From Maribacter flavus (GTDB taxonomy: Bacteria > Bacteroidota > Bacteroidia > Flavobacteriales > Flavobacteriaceae): a DNA stretch of 64,000 nucleotides. Of the stretch, positions 1 through 7,972 are shown in pieces. Numbering within the stretch: position 1 is the stretch's first letter; each line of letters begins with the position of its first letter. The translations under genes and the position numbers were made by a program. The stretch lies in assembly GCF_008386635.1 (NCBI RefSeq), contig NZ_VUOE01000001.1:558001-622000 (forward strand). Reading direction: 5' to 3'. Below the pieces are notes generated by a model. The model ran no database searches and had not been told where the DNA came from. It saw only the letters and a program-made list of their open reading frames with translations.

Positions 1-656
1 TTTCTAATCAAGAAAATAATCAACTCATCAAGATTCCCTTCCTCGATTTCATTTTCATAATTAAATAATTTTTTGAAATCATCATACACCCCCCCTATTT
101 TTCTTTTCGTTGTAAATTGATTCAATAGTATATATTCAAACTCGGACAAAGCAATCTCAAATACATTACTATTTAATTTATCATCAAAGGTTCCTGTTCT
201 CTCAAGCAAAAAGTAATATTCACTTTTTTTAGTTGCGACATTTTTTATAAACTCAAATGATTTCTTTCTATTTTCATGACAAACCCATTCCCAATTTGAA
301 ACAAAAATTTGCACTCTTGGGTTAATTCTGAAAAACAAATCTTTTAAATCTTTGAAATTCATATTAAGATAATTATCTCCCTTTCTAGCAAGCTCCTTTT
401 CTTCGTGAAAAATTCTTTCAATCTCATTTGATGTATTCCTTAATTTGAATTTAACCGTTTCAATTTGGAATATTTCATTTAGCAAATCCCGCTGAGTAAT
501 TTCAATTTGGGTTAAAAAATTCTTTACTTGCGAATTCAAAGTTCTTTGATTTTTATAAAATATCCGCCAAGATGGTTCAAAATTACCGTTTAATTTCGTG
601 CACAATGTTTCGTATATAGCTAAAGTTCTCTCGAAATGTATATTTTCGTTTTTCAT
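1..656 (-). CDS. Hypothetical protein, 3' end beyond window
   Basis: An open frame starts with ATG at 654-656 (MKNENIHFERTL...) and stays open to the left edge for 218 codons, so only the N-terminal part is visible. The sequence is rich in Lys, Glu, Asn and Phe, with long predicted helices and no signal peptide. The last visible stretch (about residues 165-218, ...FEIALSEFEYILLNQF...) looks like a winged-helix or RiPP-recognition-like fold, but that is only an impression. It lies 20 bp from the DUF6734 gene on the same strand, so the two are probably co-transcribed. I do not recognise the family. The neighbouring DUF6734 and LLM monooxygenase suggest a peptide-modification locus. Confidence 0.7.
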   Translation of the reverse strand, partial: MKNENIHFERTLAIYETLCTKLNGNFEPSWRIFYKNQRTLNSQVKNFLTQIEITQRDLLNEIFQIETVKFKLRNTSNEIERIFHEEKELARKGDNYLNMNFKDLKDLFFRINPRVQIFVSNWEWVCHENRKKSFEFIKNVATKKSEYYFLLERTGTFDDKLNSNVFEIALSEFEYILLNQFTTKRKIGGVYDDFKKLFNYENEIEEGNLDELIIFLIR

Positions 657-676
657 TGCTAAAGTGTCGAGGTGAT

Positions 677-1549
677 TCAAACTAATTCTATTATTCTTTT
701 ATGATATTCAGGATACTCCAAGATTAGTTGCAATTCCATCCGTCTACAATACTCAATACTTGACTTCATATGTGCTAGCAAATGAACATATTTAATAGGG
801 CCATATTTATTCAAAAAACTTACAAAATTAAGTTTAGTAATTTCATCAGTAGTAAACACATGATTAATTTTTAAATGCTTTTCTCTAGCCATGACGCTGA
901 AAAAATACTGCTCATAAATCAAAGCGAACCACGTACCATTCAAATCTCCATTAATAAGGTGTAGATTGGCATCAATAAAATCAAAGGCCTTTTTAGAATA
1001 TTCTTTAAAGAATTTAAAATTATTACCACCAATAATTCCTGCGCTAGACGTATTAAATTTCTTGTACCTTTTAAAATCATCCATAAGAAATTGTGGTAAT
1101 CTGAAATTCCTTTCTTTGATATGCTCCATAGCATTAAAATAGTGATATTCAGCATCATCTGCATGATGGGCAATTAACTCAGAATTTTCAACATTTGCCC
1201 CAATCTTTCCCCATATAAAGGCATCACCGTCTACATGAATGAATGGTTCTTCCTGAATACCGTATGAATACAACTTACCAATCGCCCATAGTTGAGGAGG
1301 ATAGTGGTTAAGGCTATCAAGCTCAACCCTTACATTGGAATAAGGTAATTTTAGTTTTTCGATTAAAATACTTTTACCTTCTATGTCAGTCACAAGTTCT
1401 ATTTTCCCATAATGCTTTTTAAAACTCAAACAACTTAGGGCCCAACTCATCAAATGGTATTTTGGATGTCTCCAGCCGCCATCAAATTTATCTAAATTAA
1501 TGTATTTATTTAGCGCAGGTTTTGACCAAAAACTATGGAGTATTTTCAT
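677..1549 (-). CDS. DUF6734 family protein (glycosyltransferase-like)
   Basis: A 290-aa soluble protein with no signal peptide. The pattern FWSKP near the N-terminus, GGWRHPKYHLMSWALSC, then PFIHVDGDAFIW (a DxD-like motif, HVDGD) and AGIIGGNNFKFFKEY matches the DUF6734 family of Bacteroidota as I remember it. The DxD and GGN layout is reminiscent of GT-A glycosyltransferases, but no activity is established. Such proteins are often seen in Bacteroidota lanthipeptide/RiPP neighbourhoods, which agrees with the LLM monooxygenase encoded divergently to the right. Codon use is strongly AT-rich, like the surrounding accessory DNA. Confidence 0.75.
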   Translation of the reverse strand: MKILHSFWSKPALNKYINLDKFDGGWRHPKYHLMSWALSCLSFKKHYGKIELVTDIEGKSILIEKLKLPYSNVRVELDSLNHYPPQLWAIGKLYSYGIQEEPFIHVDGDAFIWGKIGANVENSELIAHHADDAEYHYFNAMEHIKERNFRLPQFLMDDFKRYKKFNTSSAGIIGGNNFKFFKEYSKKAFDFIDANLHLINGDLNGTWFALIYEQYFFSVMAREKHLKINHVFTTDEITKLNFVSFLNKYGPIKYVHLLAHMKSSIEYCRRMELQLILEYPEYHKRIIELV

Positions 1550-1854
1550 AAAACATAAAATTTATGTATCCTTAAATTGTACTTATCTAGTTTAGCAGAG
1601 ATATACCCATGCTGTTTTTGTGTTACGGGTGTACTGTATTTAGATCTTCAGATGAAATTTTAAAATTGTTTCAATAAATAATCATTCATAAGAACACGTT
1701 CTTAAACGAGAATACATATAAATTTATAAGCATAAACCTCAATATTAATAAGTATTTTCTTAATAATTATACTTAAGTTTATTAAATAATAAATACTAGT
1801 TGAATTTTGCGAAAAAAGAATAATACAAATACTATTACTTGAAAGAAAATATTT
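1550..1854. other. Intergenic region between divergent genes
   Basis: 305 bp of very AT-rich sequence between the divergent DUF6734 and monooxygenase genes. It must contain promoters for both directions, but no convincing TAnnTTTG element with a matching -33 box could be picked out. A 22-codon ORF (1609-1677) with two cysteines is present but has no further support as a gene. No repeat, RNA gene or strong hairpin was seen. Confidence 0.5.
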
Positions 1855-2754
1855 ATGAAGCTTTCATCATTAGTTTTTGATATAGCTGGAAGCAACAATT
1901 TGTTGGATTTACTTGAGCTTGCAATTAAATGTGATCAATGCGGTTTTTCTAGATTATGGTTAGGAGAACATTATGGCAATATGGGATTCTGGAATAATCC
2001 CGAACCACTAATTCCAGTATTATTGGGAATAACTAAAAGAATAAATGTAGGTTGTGCCGGAATTTTAGTAAAATATCATTCACCTCTTAGAATTGCCTCA
2101 TCATTTAAACTAATAAATTCCATATATCCAGAAAGGGTAGATCTGGGATTTGCAGCTGGAAAAGTTCACAAGGAAGTTAGAACTTATTTATATAAATTTC
2201 CAGATAGTGAACTGGAAGTAAATGATTTCTTTAATGCAATAAATAAAATTTTAAGTTTTTATAAAGATGAAGAAGTTCACAATAAAAAACATGTTTACAT
2301 TCATCCGCAACATTTCCCCTCGCCAAATTTATGGCTTTTGACAACGGATTTCAATCGTTTGAATGATGCATTAGATTTAGGTGTAAATTTTTCAAAGTCA
2401 ATTTTTCATATAAATTCAAGTCAGGCATCAGAAAATCAATCCATAGAAAAATTTAAAAATAGTTTTATCGATAAATATTACCTAAAGCCTGAAATTAACC
2501 TGGCCTTTTCCGGAATTTTGACGAAGGACGATAAGGAAACAACGGAAATAAGAAGAAAAATAGATAAAGGGATGTTCTCAGGATTTCAGTGTAATATTGT
2601 TGCAACAGAAACTGAATTCTGTGATAAGATAAATTCATACCAAGAAAAATTTGGCATTAATGATTTTTCATTTTTGGATTTGAGTCCAAGGATTGAAAAA
2701 AGGATTGAAAATATTGAAATTCTCTCCGAAAATTTGAATATCAAAAATCATTAA
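1855..2754 (+). CDS. LLM-class flavin-dependent monooxygenase (luciferase-like)
   Basis: A 299-aa protein with the luciferase-like TIM-barrel signature: an N-terminal strand followed by a helix with CDQCGFSRLWLGEHYG (the family motif ...WLxEHH... with Tyr in place of the second His), then NVGCAGILVKYHSPLRIASSF and YPERVDLGFAAGK. These are typical of MsnO8-type LLM oxidoreductases, which use reduced flavin and O2. Its length is near the family norm. In Bacteroidota such enzymes occur in RiPP clusters, and the neighbouring DUF6734 gene fits that. The substrate cannot be told from the sequence. The IS256-family element begins 83 bp after its stop codon. Confidence 0.85.
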   Translation: MKLSSLVFDIAGSNNLLDLLELAIKCDQCGFSRLWLGEHYGNMGFWNNPEPLIPVLLGITKRINVGCAGILVKYHSPLRIASSFKLINSIYPERVDLGFAAGKVHKEVRTYLYKFPDSELEVNDFFNAINKILSFYKDEEVHNKKHVYIHPQHFPSPNLWLLTTDFNRLNDALDLGVNFSKSIFHINSSQASENQSIEKFKNSFIDKYYLKPEINLAFSGILTKDDKETTEIRRKIDKGMFSGFQCNIVATETEFCDKINSYQEKFGINDFSFLDLSPRIEKRIENIEILSENLNIKNH

Positions 2755-2840
2755 ACCAATTAATAGAATTAAAGTTTAATTAGGTTTACAAATTTTTCAA
2801 TTACAAATAAATAATCTAAGTTCTATTTAAAAAAAGAAGG

Positions 2841-2860
2841 ACTATCTCATAAAGTGTGTA
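2841..2860. repeat. Left terminal inverted repeat of the IS256-like element
   Basis: ACTATCTCATAAAGTGTGTA. It matches the reverse complement of 4151-4170 at 17 of 20 positions. The flanking 8-mer AAAAAAGA sits at 2830-2837. Confidence 0.85.
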
Positions 2861-2865
2861 AATAG

Positions 2866-2897
2866 AAAATTAGCGGGGGCATGCCCCCGCTAATTTT
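2866..2897. terminator. 32-bp perfect palindrome upstream of the transposase
   Basis: A perfect 32-bp palindrome (arms AAAATTAGCGGGGG and its complement around CATG) ending in a T-run, located between the left IR and the transposase ATG at 2925. It would form a very stable hairpin on either strand and should act as a factor-independent terminator. Many insertion sequences use such structures to stop transcription entering from outside, so it probably insulates the transposase from host promoters. Confidence 0.8.
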
Positions 2898-2924
2898 TTG
2901 TCTATTTTTAAATATTTGCACATT

Positions 2925-4122
2925 ATGAAGAAAGAAGAATTGTTCAACGACGATTTCCTGTAGCAGTTCAAATCGGGAGACGAGCTCAACGGTTTTCTCA
3001 AGGAACTCCAGAAACGAGGTATCGAGAAGATGCTGGAAGGGGAACTGGACGGCCATCTGGAATACGAAAGGCACCAGAGGTCCAAGGATGGCAACTCCCG
3101 TATCGGGCACTCCAAAAAGAAGGTGCGTACCTCTTTCGGGGAGTCCGAGATATCCGTCCCAAGGGACAAGGATGCCAGTTTCAACCCCATGGTCGTCCCC
3201 AAGCGGGGCAACATGGTGGACGGCATCGAAAATGTCATCTTATCGCTATATGCCAAGGGGATGAGCAACAGCGATATCGAGGAGCAGATACGCGAGGTCT
3301 ATAATTTTGACATTTCCACTTCCACCATATCAAGGACAACAGAAAAGGTGGCGGAGGACATTGTCGCCTGGCAGAACCGACCCTTGGAACCGGTCAATCT
3401 AATCGTGTGGATGGACGGTATCGTCTTCAAGGTCAGGGAATCCTCCAAGGTGATCAACAAGACCGTCTATGTGGCCATGGGCCTGCGCAGGGACGGAAAA
3501 AAGAAAGTGCTCGGCCTTTGGCTGGGAAAGAACGAATCGGCAGCCTTCTGGATGTCGGTGCTCACCGATATCAAGGCCCGTGGCACCGAGGACATCCTGA
3601 TCACCGCCACCGACAACCTGAACGGATTTACCGATACCATCAGGAACGTCTTCCCCGAGTCCAGAACCCAGATATGCGTGGTGCACCAGATACGCGATGC
3701 CTGCCGCTATGTGGTATGGAAGGACAAGAAGGCGTTCACCGCCGACATGAAGGGCATCTACAACGCACCCAACGAGAAGGCCGCAAGGGCCGCTCTGGAG
3801 GACTTCGCCCAAAAATGGAAAGGCAAGTACTCCTATGCCATAAGGAAGCTGGAGGGACAACTGGGACGAACTCACCGTGTTCTATGAGTTCCCCCTCGAG
3901 ATACGAAAGATCATCTACTCCACCAACCTTATCGAGAATCTGAACGGGAAGATCAGGAAGTACAACAAGAACAAGCTTTCCTTCCCCACCGACGATGCGG
4001 TGATGAAATCCGTATATTTGGCAACAAGGGAGGCCACCAAGAAATGGTCCATGCCCATCAGGAACTGGGGCATAATTTTAAAACAGTTCCTTACGATCTA
4101 TGAAAAAAGAGTAAGGCTCTAG
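2925..4122 (+). pseudogene. IS256-family (mutator) transposase, interrupted
   Basis: The reading frame starts at ATG 2925 (MKKEELFNDDFL), hits an in-frame TAG at 2961-2963 where family members have Lys or Gln, and resumes through LEGELDGHLEYERH, WMDGIVFKVR (first catalytic Asp) and TATDNLNGF (second Asp). It then shifts by one base around 3846 (an extra A in AGGAAGCTGG). The new frame restores [18 protein letters not shown] and [21 protein letters not shown], which holds the third acidic residue, and ends at IYEKRVRL. The two lesions split a protein of about 399 aa. Everything else is well conserved, so decay is recent. Confidence 0.92.
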
Positions 4123-4150
4123 TAAAGTCAAACCCCCGTTATTTTCAACT

Positions 4151-4170
4151 TACACACTTATTGGGATAGT
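4151..4170. repeat. Right terminal inverted repeat of the IS256-like element
   Basis: TACACACTTATTGGGATAGT. It is the complement of the left end with three mismatches. The second copy of the 8-mer AAAAAAGA follows at 4174-4181. Confidence 0.85.
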
Positions 4171-4177
4171 GTCAAAA

Positions 4178-4539
4178 AAGATTCTAATCCTAATTTTGTG
4201 GCCTACATTGCCACAAGAATTTAGAATCTTAAATGTTTCTTCAATAAATTAGTTCCTTGAGTATTTTGTTAATTATTCTTGTCCATAAAATGCCCATTAT
4301 ATTTCAATAATATTAAATTTATATATTCTTTGTAACACAATTACACCTTTTCTTGAAAGTGTGTTCTCTATTATCTTTTAGTAATCAAGTGATATCCATT
4401 TATTACGTTAAAGATTAGATGAGTTTTTACGAGACCTTTTAATAAGGAATATGCCCTCTTCGAAATAATTCTTCTAGCATTTCGATTTAATTTAATTTTG
4501 ACAATTAAGAGAAATTCAATTATAAAAAAGAAAGTAATA
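4178..4539. other. Intergenic region with a long hairpin
   Basis: Directly beside the right target duplication lies an interrupted inverted repeat: AAGATTCTAA (4179-4188) pairs with TTAGAATCTT (4221-4230), and an inner TTGTGGC pairs with GCCACAA around CTACATT. It may be the original terminator of the monooxygenase gene, now separated from it by the insertion sequence, or a remnant of another element. The rest, up to 4539, is AT-rich and I see no gene in it. Confidence 0.5.
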
Positions 4540-7062
4540 TCATTCTTGGTTACGTACTTCTATAACCTTATAATCGTACACAATCTCACCATCATCCGTT
4601 AACCCTAAAAATTCAAGGTAAAACTCATCGCTACGGTCATTAGTATAAAATTGAACTTTAACTTGACCCTCACTATCTATTTTGACATCAGGATTCCAAT
4701 AAATGGTAGGTCGATAATCTTTTAAGATATTATTAAATCCATCTAATCTAGAATAATCAGGCAGATAAAATTCTAGCTTATCATCGAACCCCATAATACG
4801 AGCATTGGTAATATTTGTGTTAGATTCGATATCTGTTTGTTTACTCCGTAAGGCCTTATCAGTGTAGATTGCAATTACCCCGCCTGAGGCTCTTGTTCCG
4901 TAAAGTGAAGCAGAGGAAAAACGTAATACATCAATAAATAAGACTTCAGAAGCTCGGAGAGAACCAAGTATTCCATTGACCGGTGTACCGTCAAGAAGGA
5001 TTAATGGTGAAGTTTTTAGATTTAAACTTCCCGGAGCTCCTCCATAGAGACTAATTCTTTGATTCGGGTAATTACCTGTAACCCTAAACCCTTTTCTTGC
5101 TAACAAATCCATTGCGCTCAAACCTTCCCATCCATTCACTGAATCTCTAAAAATTCTCGTATCTGGACGACCATAGGAAGTAAATGAGTTAATTTCCTCT
5201 TCAATCAATTCCGACTTTGTTTTCCTTTTCTCACTTACAATAACTTCATCTAGGTAAGTTATACCTTTCAGGTATTCCTCGAAATCTTTCTCTTTAACAA
5301 AAGGGATTATAGATTGATCGATTTCCTTGTTTATGGATCTAAATCTGTTATATTCATTATTGTTAACTTTGTCCTTGACTATGGGCCATTGCGGGTCTAT
5401 TTCTATATTATACTTATCATTTGACCTATTTCTTCTGTTGCTAACTATTTGTAAAATGGGCCTAATACTACCATTAAACAAATATGGTCCAAAACTAAAT
5501 CTTCCGTTTTCATCTATTTCTTGTCTTTCCTCAAAGGCCTCTGAGAGAATGTTAAGAGATATCATTGCTTTTTCATTTTGTATGCTCTTACTGATGTCCT
5601 TAACACCACCTTGTATCATTATGCCTTTTTCGGGTACAAACTCCAAACTAGATTTAGATGGATTCATAAATATATGTTCCGAAGAAAAGTTTCGTAACTT
5701 ACTGGTAAGCATTAGAGTTTCAAATAAAAATTTTGATTCTTCAGAATTCATGGCAAATAATTCACTAGCAAAATCTACATGACCATTTAAGTCTGAGTTT
5801 AACAAAAGCCAATTTTTGAAGTCAATTGATTTCTTTGAAACTGATGTGGATGTCACTCGCATTGAGTAGTCTCCTTTAAGTGGCTCTCCTAAACTATTTA
5901 GAATTGTAATAGTTACATCTAGTTTTTCCCTATTCCCGAAAATCTTGGAACTGGATTTTATCGATACTCTAGGATTGTTAGATGATTTTTCAACAAAAAC
6001 AAGACGCTCACACAAAGGAGATCCATCTGGGGAAAAAAGGATGAGTTCAGCTATTCCATCCTGTAATTCATCCTTCGAAAGTTTTACGGCATAGGATTTA
6101 TTACCCTTCCCTTTCTCTAGTCTTTCAAAAAATTTCTTTCCCCTTATATGACCAATTAAAATTGTACCTTCAAGAGTATTCGCATGGTCAGTCTGAACTT
6201 GTATCAAAAAATGATCATCTCGATTTTTAACACTTATGGTAAACCCATTATTTTTAGCACGGGGAATTTGAAATTTTTGCTGATATCCGTCAATCTCTGT
6301 GGAAACAAAGTAAGTTTTCAATGGCTTAGGCAAAAAGTATATAATGCCATAACCATATTCATTACTATTGAAATCAGTTATAAAATTGCCTTGAGAATCC
6401 TTAAGTTCACCCTCTGTACTAATTGGATTTCCTTTTTCGTCTGATATTTTAAAAGCTAAACCACTAGGGATTTTGTCAATTAAGCTACCACTTTCCGGAA
6501 AAAAATCAATCTTCAATCCATTAATATCTCCTCTCCTAGCACGATTTAATTGTTGTGTTTCAATTTTTCTAATTGAGTTATATGAATCATATTGACTCAA
6601 AGCTTCATATTTTCTAGATATGATAATTGCTTTTTGATAAAATAATCCTTTATTATCATTGAGCATGTACCTGGAATAGGTTCTCAATTTATAATGATCC
6701 TCGATTAAATCCCTTGGCAAATCGATATATCCATATGAACTTGTATCTTCAATGTAGAGCATTCGTTTTGCTACTATACTATCAAGAGAATTTAAGAGCT
6801 CAACATATGCGACCCTGCTTTTACTAGTCCTTTTGTGGGATATTCCATCCACTAAATATGCTTTATACCAAATTGTATCCCCTGGTTGATAAATTTCCTT
6901 ATCTGTATATAAATAGGTTTTCTCAGGACCTTCTAATTTGGAATAAGTATCCAATCTGTGCGTGATTATTTTCAATACCGAATCACCTTGACAAAGTGCG
7001 TGTATAGAAAACAATAAATATAGTAATATAAATCCTACTTTATTATAGGTTTTTAGCTTCAT
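4540..7062 (-). CDS. MG2-like / TonB-plug-domain surface protein
   Basis: An 840-aa exported protein. Residues 1-25 form a signal peptide ending ...HALCQ. Residues of about 45-140 (TYLYTDKEIYQPGDTIWYKAY) are an alpha-2-macroglobulin MG2-like domain. A long beta-rich middle follows. A TonB-receptor plug-like domain lies at roughly 645-760 (GLSAMDLLARKGFRV..., LILLDGTPV, ASLYGTRASGGVIAIYT). No 22-strand barrel follows, so it is not a transporter by itself. This architecture is common in Flavobacteriia near SusCD-like or sensor genes, but its role is unknown. It stands alone here between the insertion sequence and the recombination genes of E1. Confidence 0.75.
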   Translation of the reverse strand: MKLKTYNKVGFILLYLLFSIHALCQGDSVLKIITHRLDTYSKLEGPEKTYLYTDKEIYQPGDTIWYKAYLVDGISHKRTSKSRVAYVELLNSLDSIVAKRMLYIEDTSSYGYIDLPRDLIEDHYKLRTYSRYMLNDNKGLFYQKAIIISRKYEALSQYDSYNSIRKIETQQLNRARRGDINGLKIDFFPESGSLIDKIPSGLAFKISDEKGNPISTEGELKDSQGNFITDFNSNEYGYGIIYFLPKPLKTYFVSTEIDGYQQKFQIPRAKNNGFTISVKNRDDHFLIQVQTDHANTLEGTILIGHIRGKKFFERLEKGKGNKSYAVKLSKDELQDGIAELILFSPDGSPLCERLVFVEKSSNNPRVSIKSSSKIFGNREKLDVTITILNSLGEPLKGDYSMRVTSTSVSKKSIDFKNWLLLNSDLNGHVDFASELFAMNSEESKFLFETLMLTSKLRNFSSEHIFMNPSKSSLEFVPEKGIMIQGGVKDISKSIQNEKAMISLNILSEAFEERQEIDENGRFSFGPYLFNGSIRPILQIVSNRRNRSNDKYNIEIDPQWPIVKDKVNNNEYNRFRSINKEIDQSIIPFVKEKDFEEYLKGITYLDEVIVSEKRKTKSELIEEEINSFTSYGRPDTRIFRDSVNGWEGLSAMDLLARKGFRVTGNYPNQRISLYGGAPGSLNLKTSPLILLDGTPVNGILGSLRASEVLFIDVLRFSSASLYGTRASGGVIAIYTDKALRSKQTDIESNTNITNARIMGFDDKLEFYLPDYSRLDGFNNILKDYRPTIYWNPDVKIDSEGQVKVQFYTNDRSDEFYLEFLGLTDDGEIVYDYKVIEVRNQE

Positions 7063-7519
7063 ATTTCAGATATTTATCTTAAATATAACCAATTATTTTA
7101 AGACTTACTTTCCAAGTTAGATAATATCGTGCATCCCTATTTGTTTGAATTAATGATAAAAAAATAAGTGAATCAAGGCTGTAGATACTAGAAATAAATC
7201 TTAATCATTGAATAATAAGGAAATTTATCAACCAGGTGATACTTATCAAGTTACTTCGAAACAACCGTGATTTTCTGTAAGCAATAAATTAAATCATTAA
7301 ACATTTAGATATTTTAAAATCCAAATAGGGTTAGTATTCAAAAAAATCCTGTACATGATATTTATATATATATATATATAAATATTGTAGATACCCCTAA
7401 AATTAGGGTAAAATTTTATCCCTCAATTAACAATAAAACAAGATATCTTCAATAACGAATATTATACCTATTAGAATCAAAAAAATTTGCTTAAGAAGAA
7501 TGAGACTTCAATTACTAAA
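7063..7519. other. Intergenic AT-rich region
   Basis: 457 bp of AT-rich DNA with an alternating TA tract around 7361-7381 and a short interrupted repeat (ACCCCTAAAATTAGGGT, 7393-7409). It contains the promoter region of the MG2/plug gene and lies downstream of the excisionase-like gene. No ORF, RNA or attachment-site copy was found here. Confidence 0.4.
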
Positions 7520-7819
7520 TTAAAATCGAGACCTTCTGATAAAAGCATTTTTTCGAGCCAAGTCCAATAACTCTTTTTTAGAAAAGAAAATAGCCCTTCC
7601 AATTTGATAATAGGGCACAATTTTTTTCTTCTTCCAACTGATCAATGAGGTCACCGAGATGCCCAAGAATTTGGCCGCTTCCTGTTGGGTGAGCCTATCG
7701 TCCTCAGGATTGATAGAAGTCTCGTTTATTAATTCCGTTTTACGAAGTTCTTCCAAGACCATTTTTACGGTTCTTTTCAAATCCTCCTTCGTGTGCGTGT
7801 AGAAAAGTATATTTCCCAT
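7520..7819 (-). CDS. Excisionase-family HTH DNA-binding protein
   Basis: A 99-aa protein. The C-terminal half (LTQQEAAKFLGISVTSLISW then a basic stretch, YYQIGRAIFFSKKELLDLA) is the MerR-like helix-turn-helix of the excisionase/AlpA family, with the typical strand after the recognition helix. The N-terminal 40 residues are helical. It lies on the same strand as the E1 recombinase (9569-10804) and likely regulates or directs excision of E1. It ends in a basic tail (IRRSRF). Three TAGTGCA motifs lie just upstream. Confidence 0.85.
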   Translation of the reverse strand: MGNILFYTHTKEDLKRTVKMVLEELRKTELINETSINPEDDRLTQQEAAKFLGISVTSLISWKKKKIVPYYQIGRAIFFSKKELLDLARKNAFIRRSRF

Positions 7820-7887
7820 GTGTAGTGTATTTAAGCCGGGTGAAAAAGCCGGATACCTAAATTGGGAACAATTTGGAAAAACTGGGT

Positions 7888-7938
7888 TGCACTACAGGAA
7901 ATAGTGCATTAACCCTTTCAAACGTTCCATATAGTGCA
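7888..7938. promoter_or_regulatory. TAGTGCA repeats upstream of the E1 excisionase gene
   Basis: TGCACTA at 7888-7894 and TAGTGCA at 7902-7908 form a 7-bp inverted repeat with a 7-nt spacer. A further TAGTGCA lies at 7932-7938. They sit 69-119 bp upstream of the HTH gene's start and could be operator or excisionase-binding sites. This is inferred only from repetition and position. Confidence 0.4.
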
Positions 7939-7972
7939 ATAGTTGAGAGTAATGCAATTTTTGACGGTGCAC

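Larger units (their letters stand above)
2838..4173 (+). mobile_element. IS256-family insertion sequence, degenerate
   Basis: An element of 1,336 bp with imperfect terminal inverted repeats: 2841-2860 against the reverse complement of 4151-4170, 17 of 20 matching. It is flanked by an 8-bp direct repeat AAAAAAGA (2830-2837 and 4174-4181), the expected target-site duplication length for IS256-type elements. The body is clearly more GC-rich than the AT-rich flanks, pointing to recent arrival from a different sequence background. Its only gene, a mutator-type transposase, carries a stop codon and a frameshift, so the copy is probably immobile unless helped in trans. Confidence 0.9.

Noticed and set aside
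1609-1677. 22-codon ORF with two cysteines (MLFLCYGCTVF...) as RiPP precursor
   Set aside because: Very short, no recognisable leader or core pattern, and such ORFs are common by chance in AT-rich gaps.
3407-3943. Overlapping +/- strand ORFs inside the insertion sequence
   Set aside because: They are shadow frames of the GC-rich transposase gene. Only the frame with transposase motifs has family support.
7361-7381. Alternating TA tract as a special structure
   Set aside because: A simple low-complexity stretch in an AT-rich gap with no partner feature.
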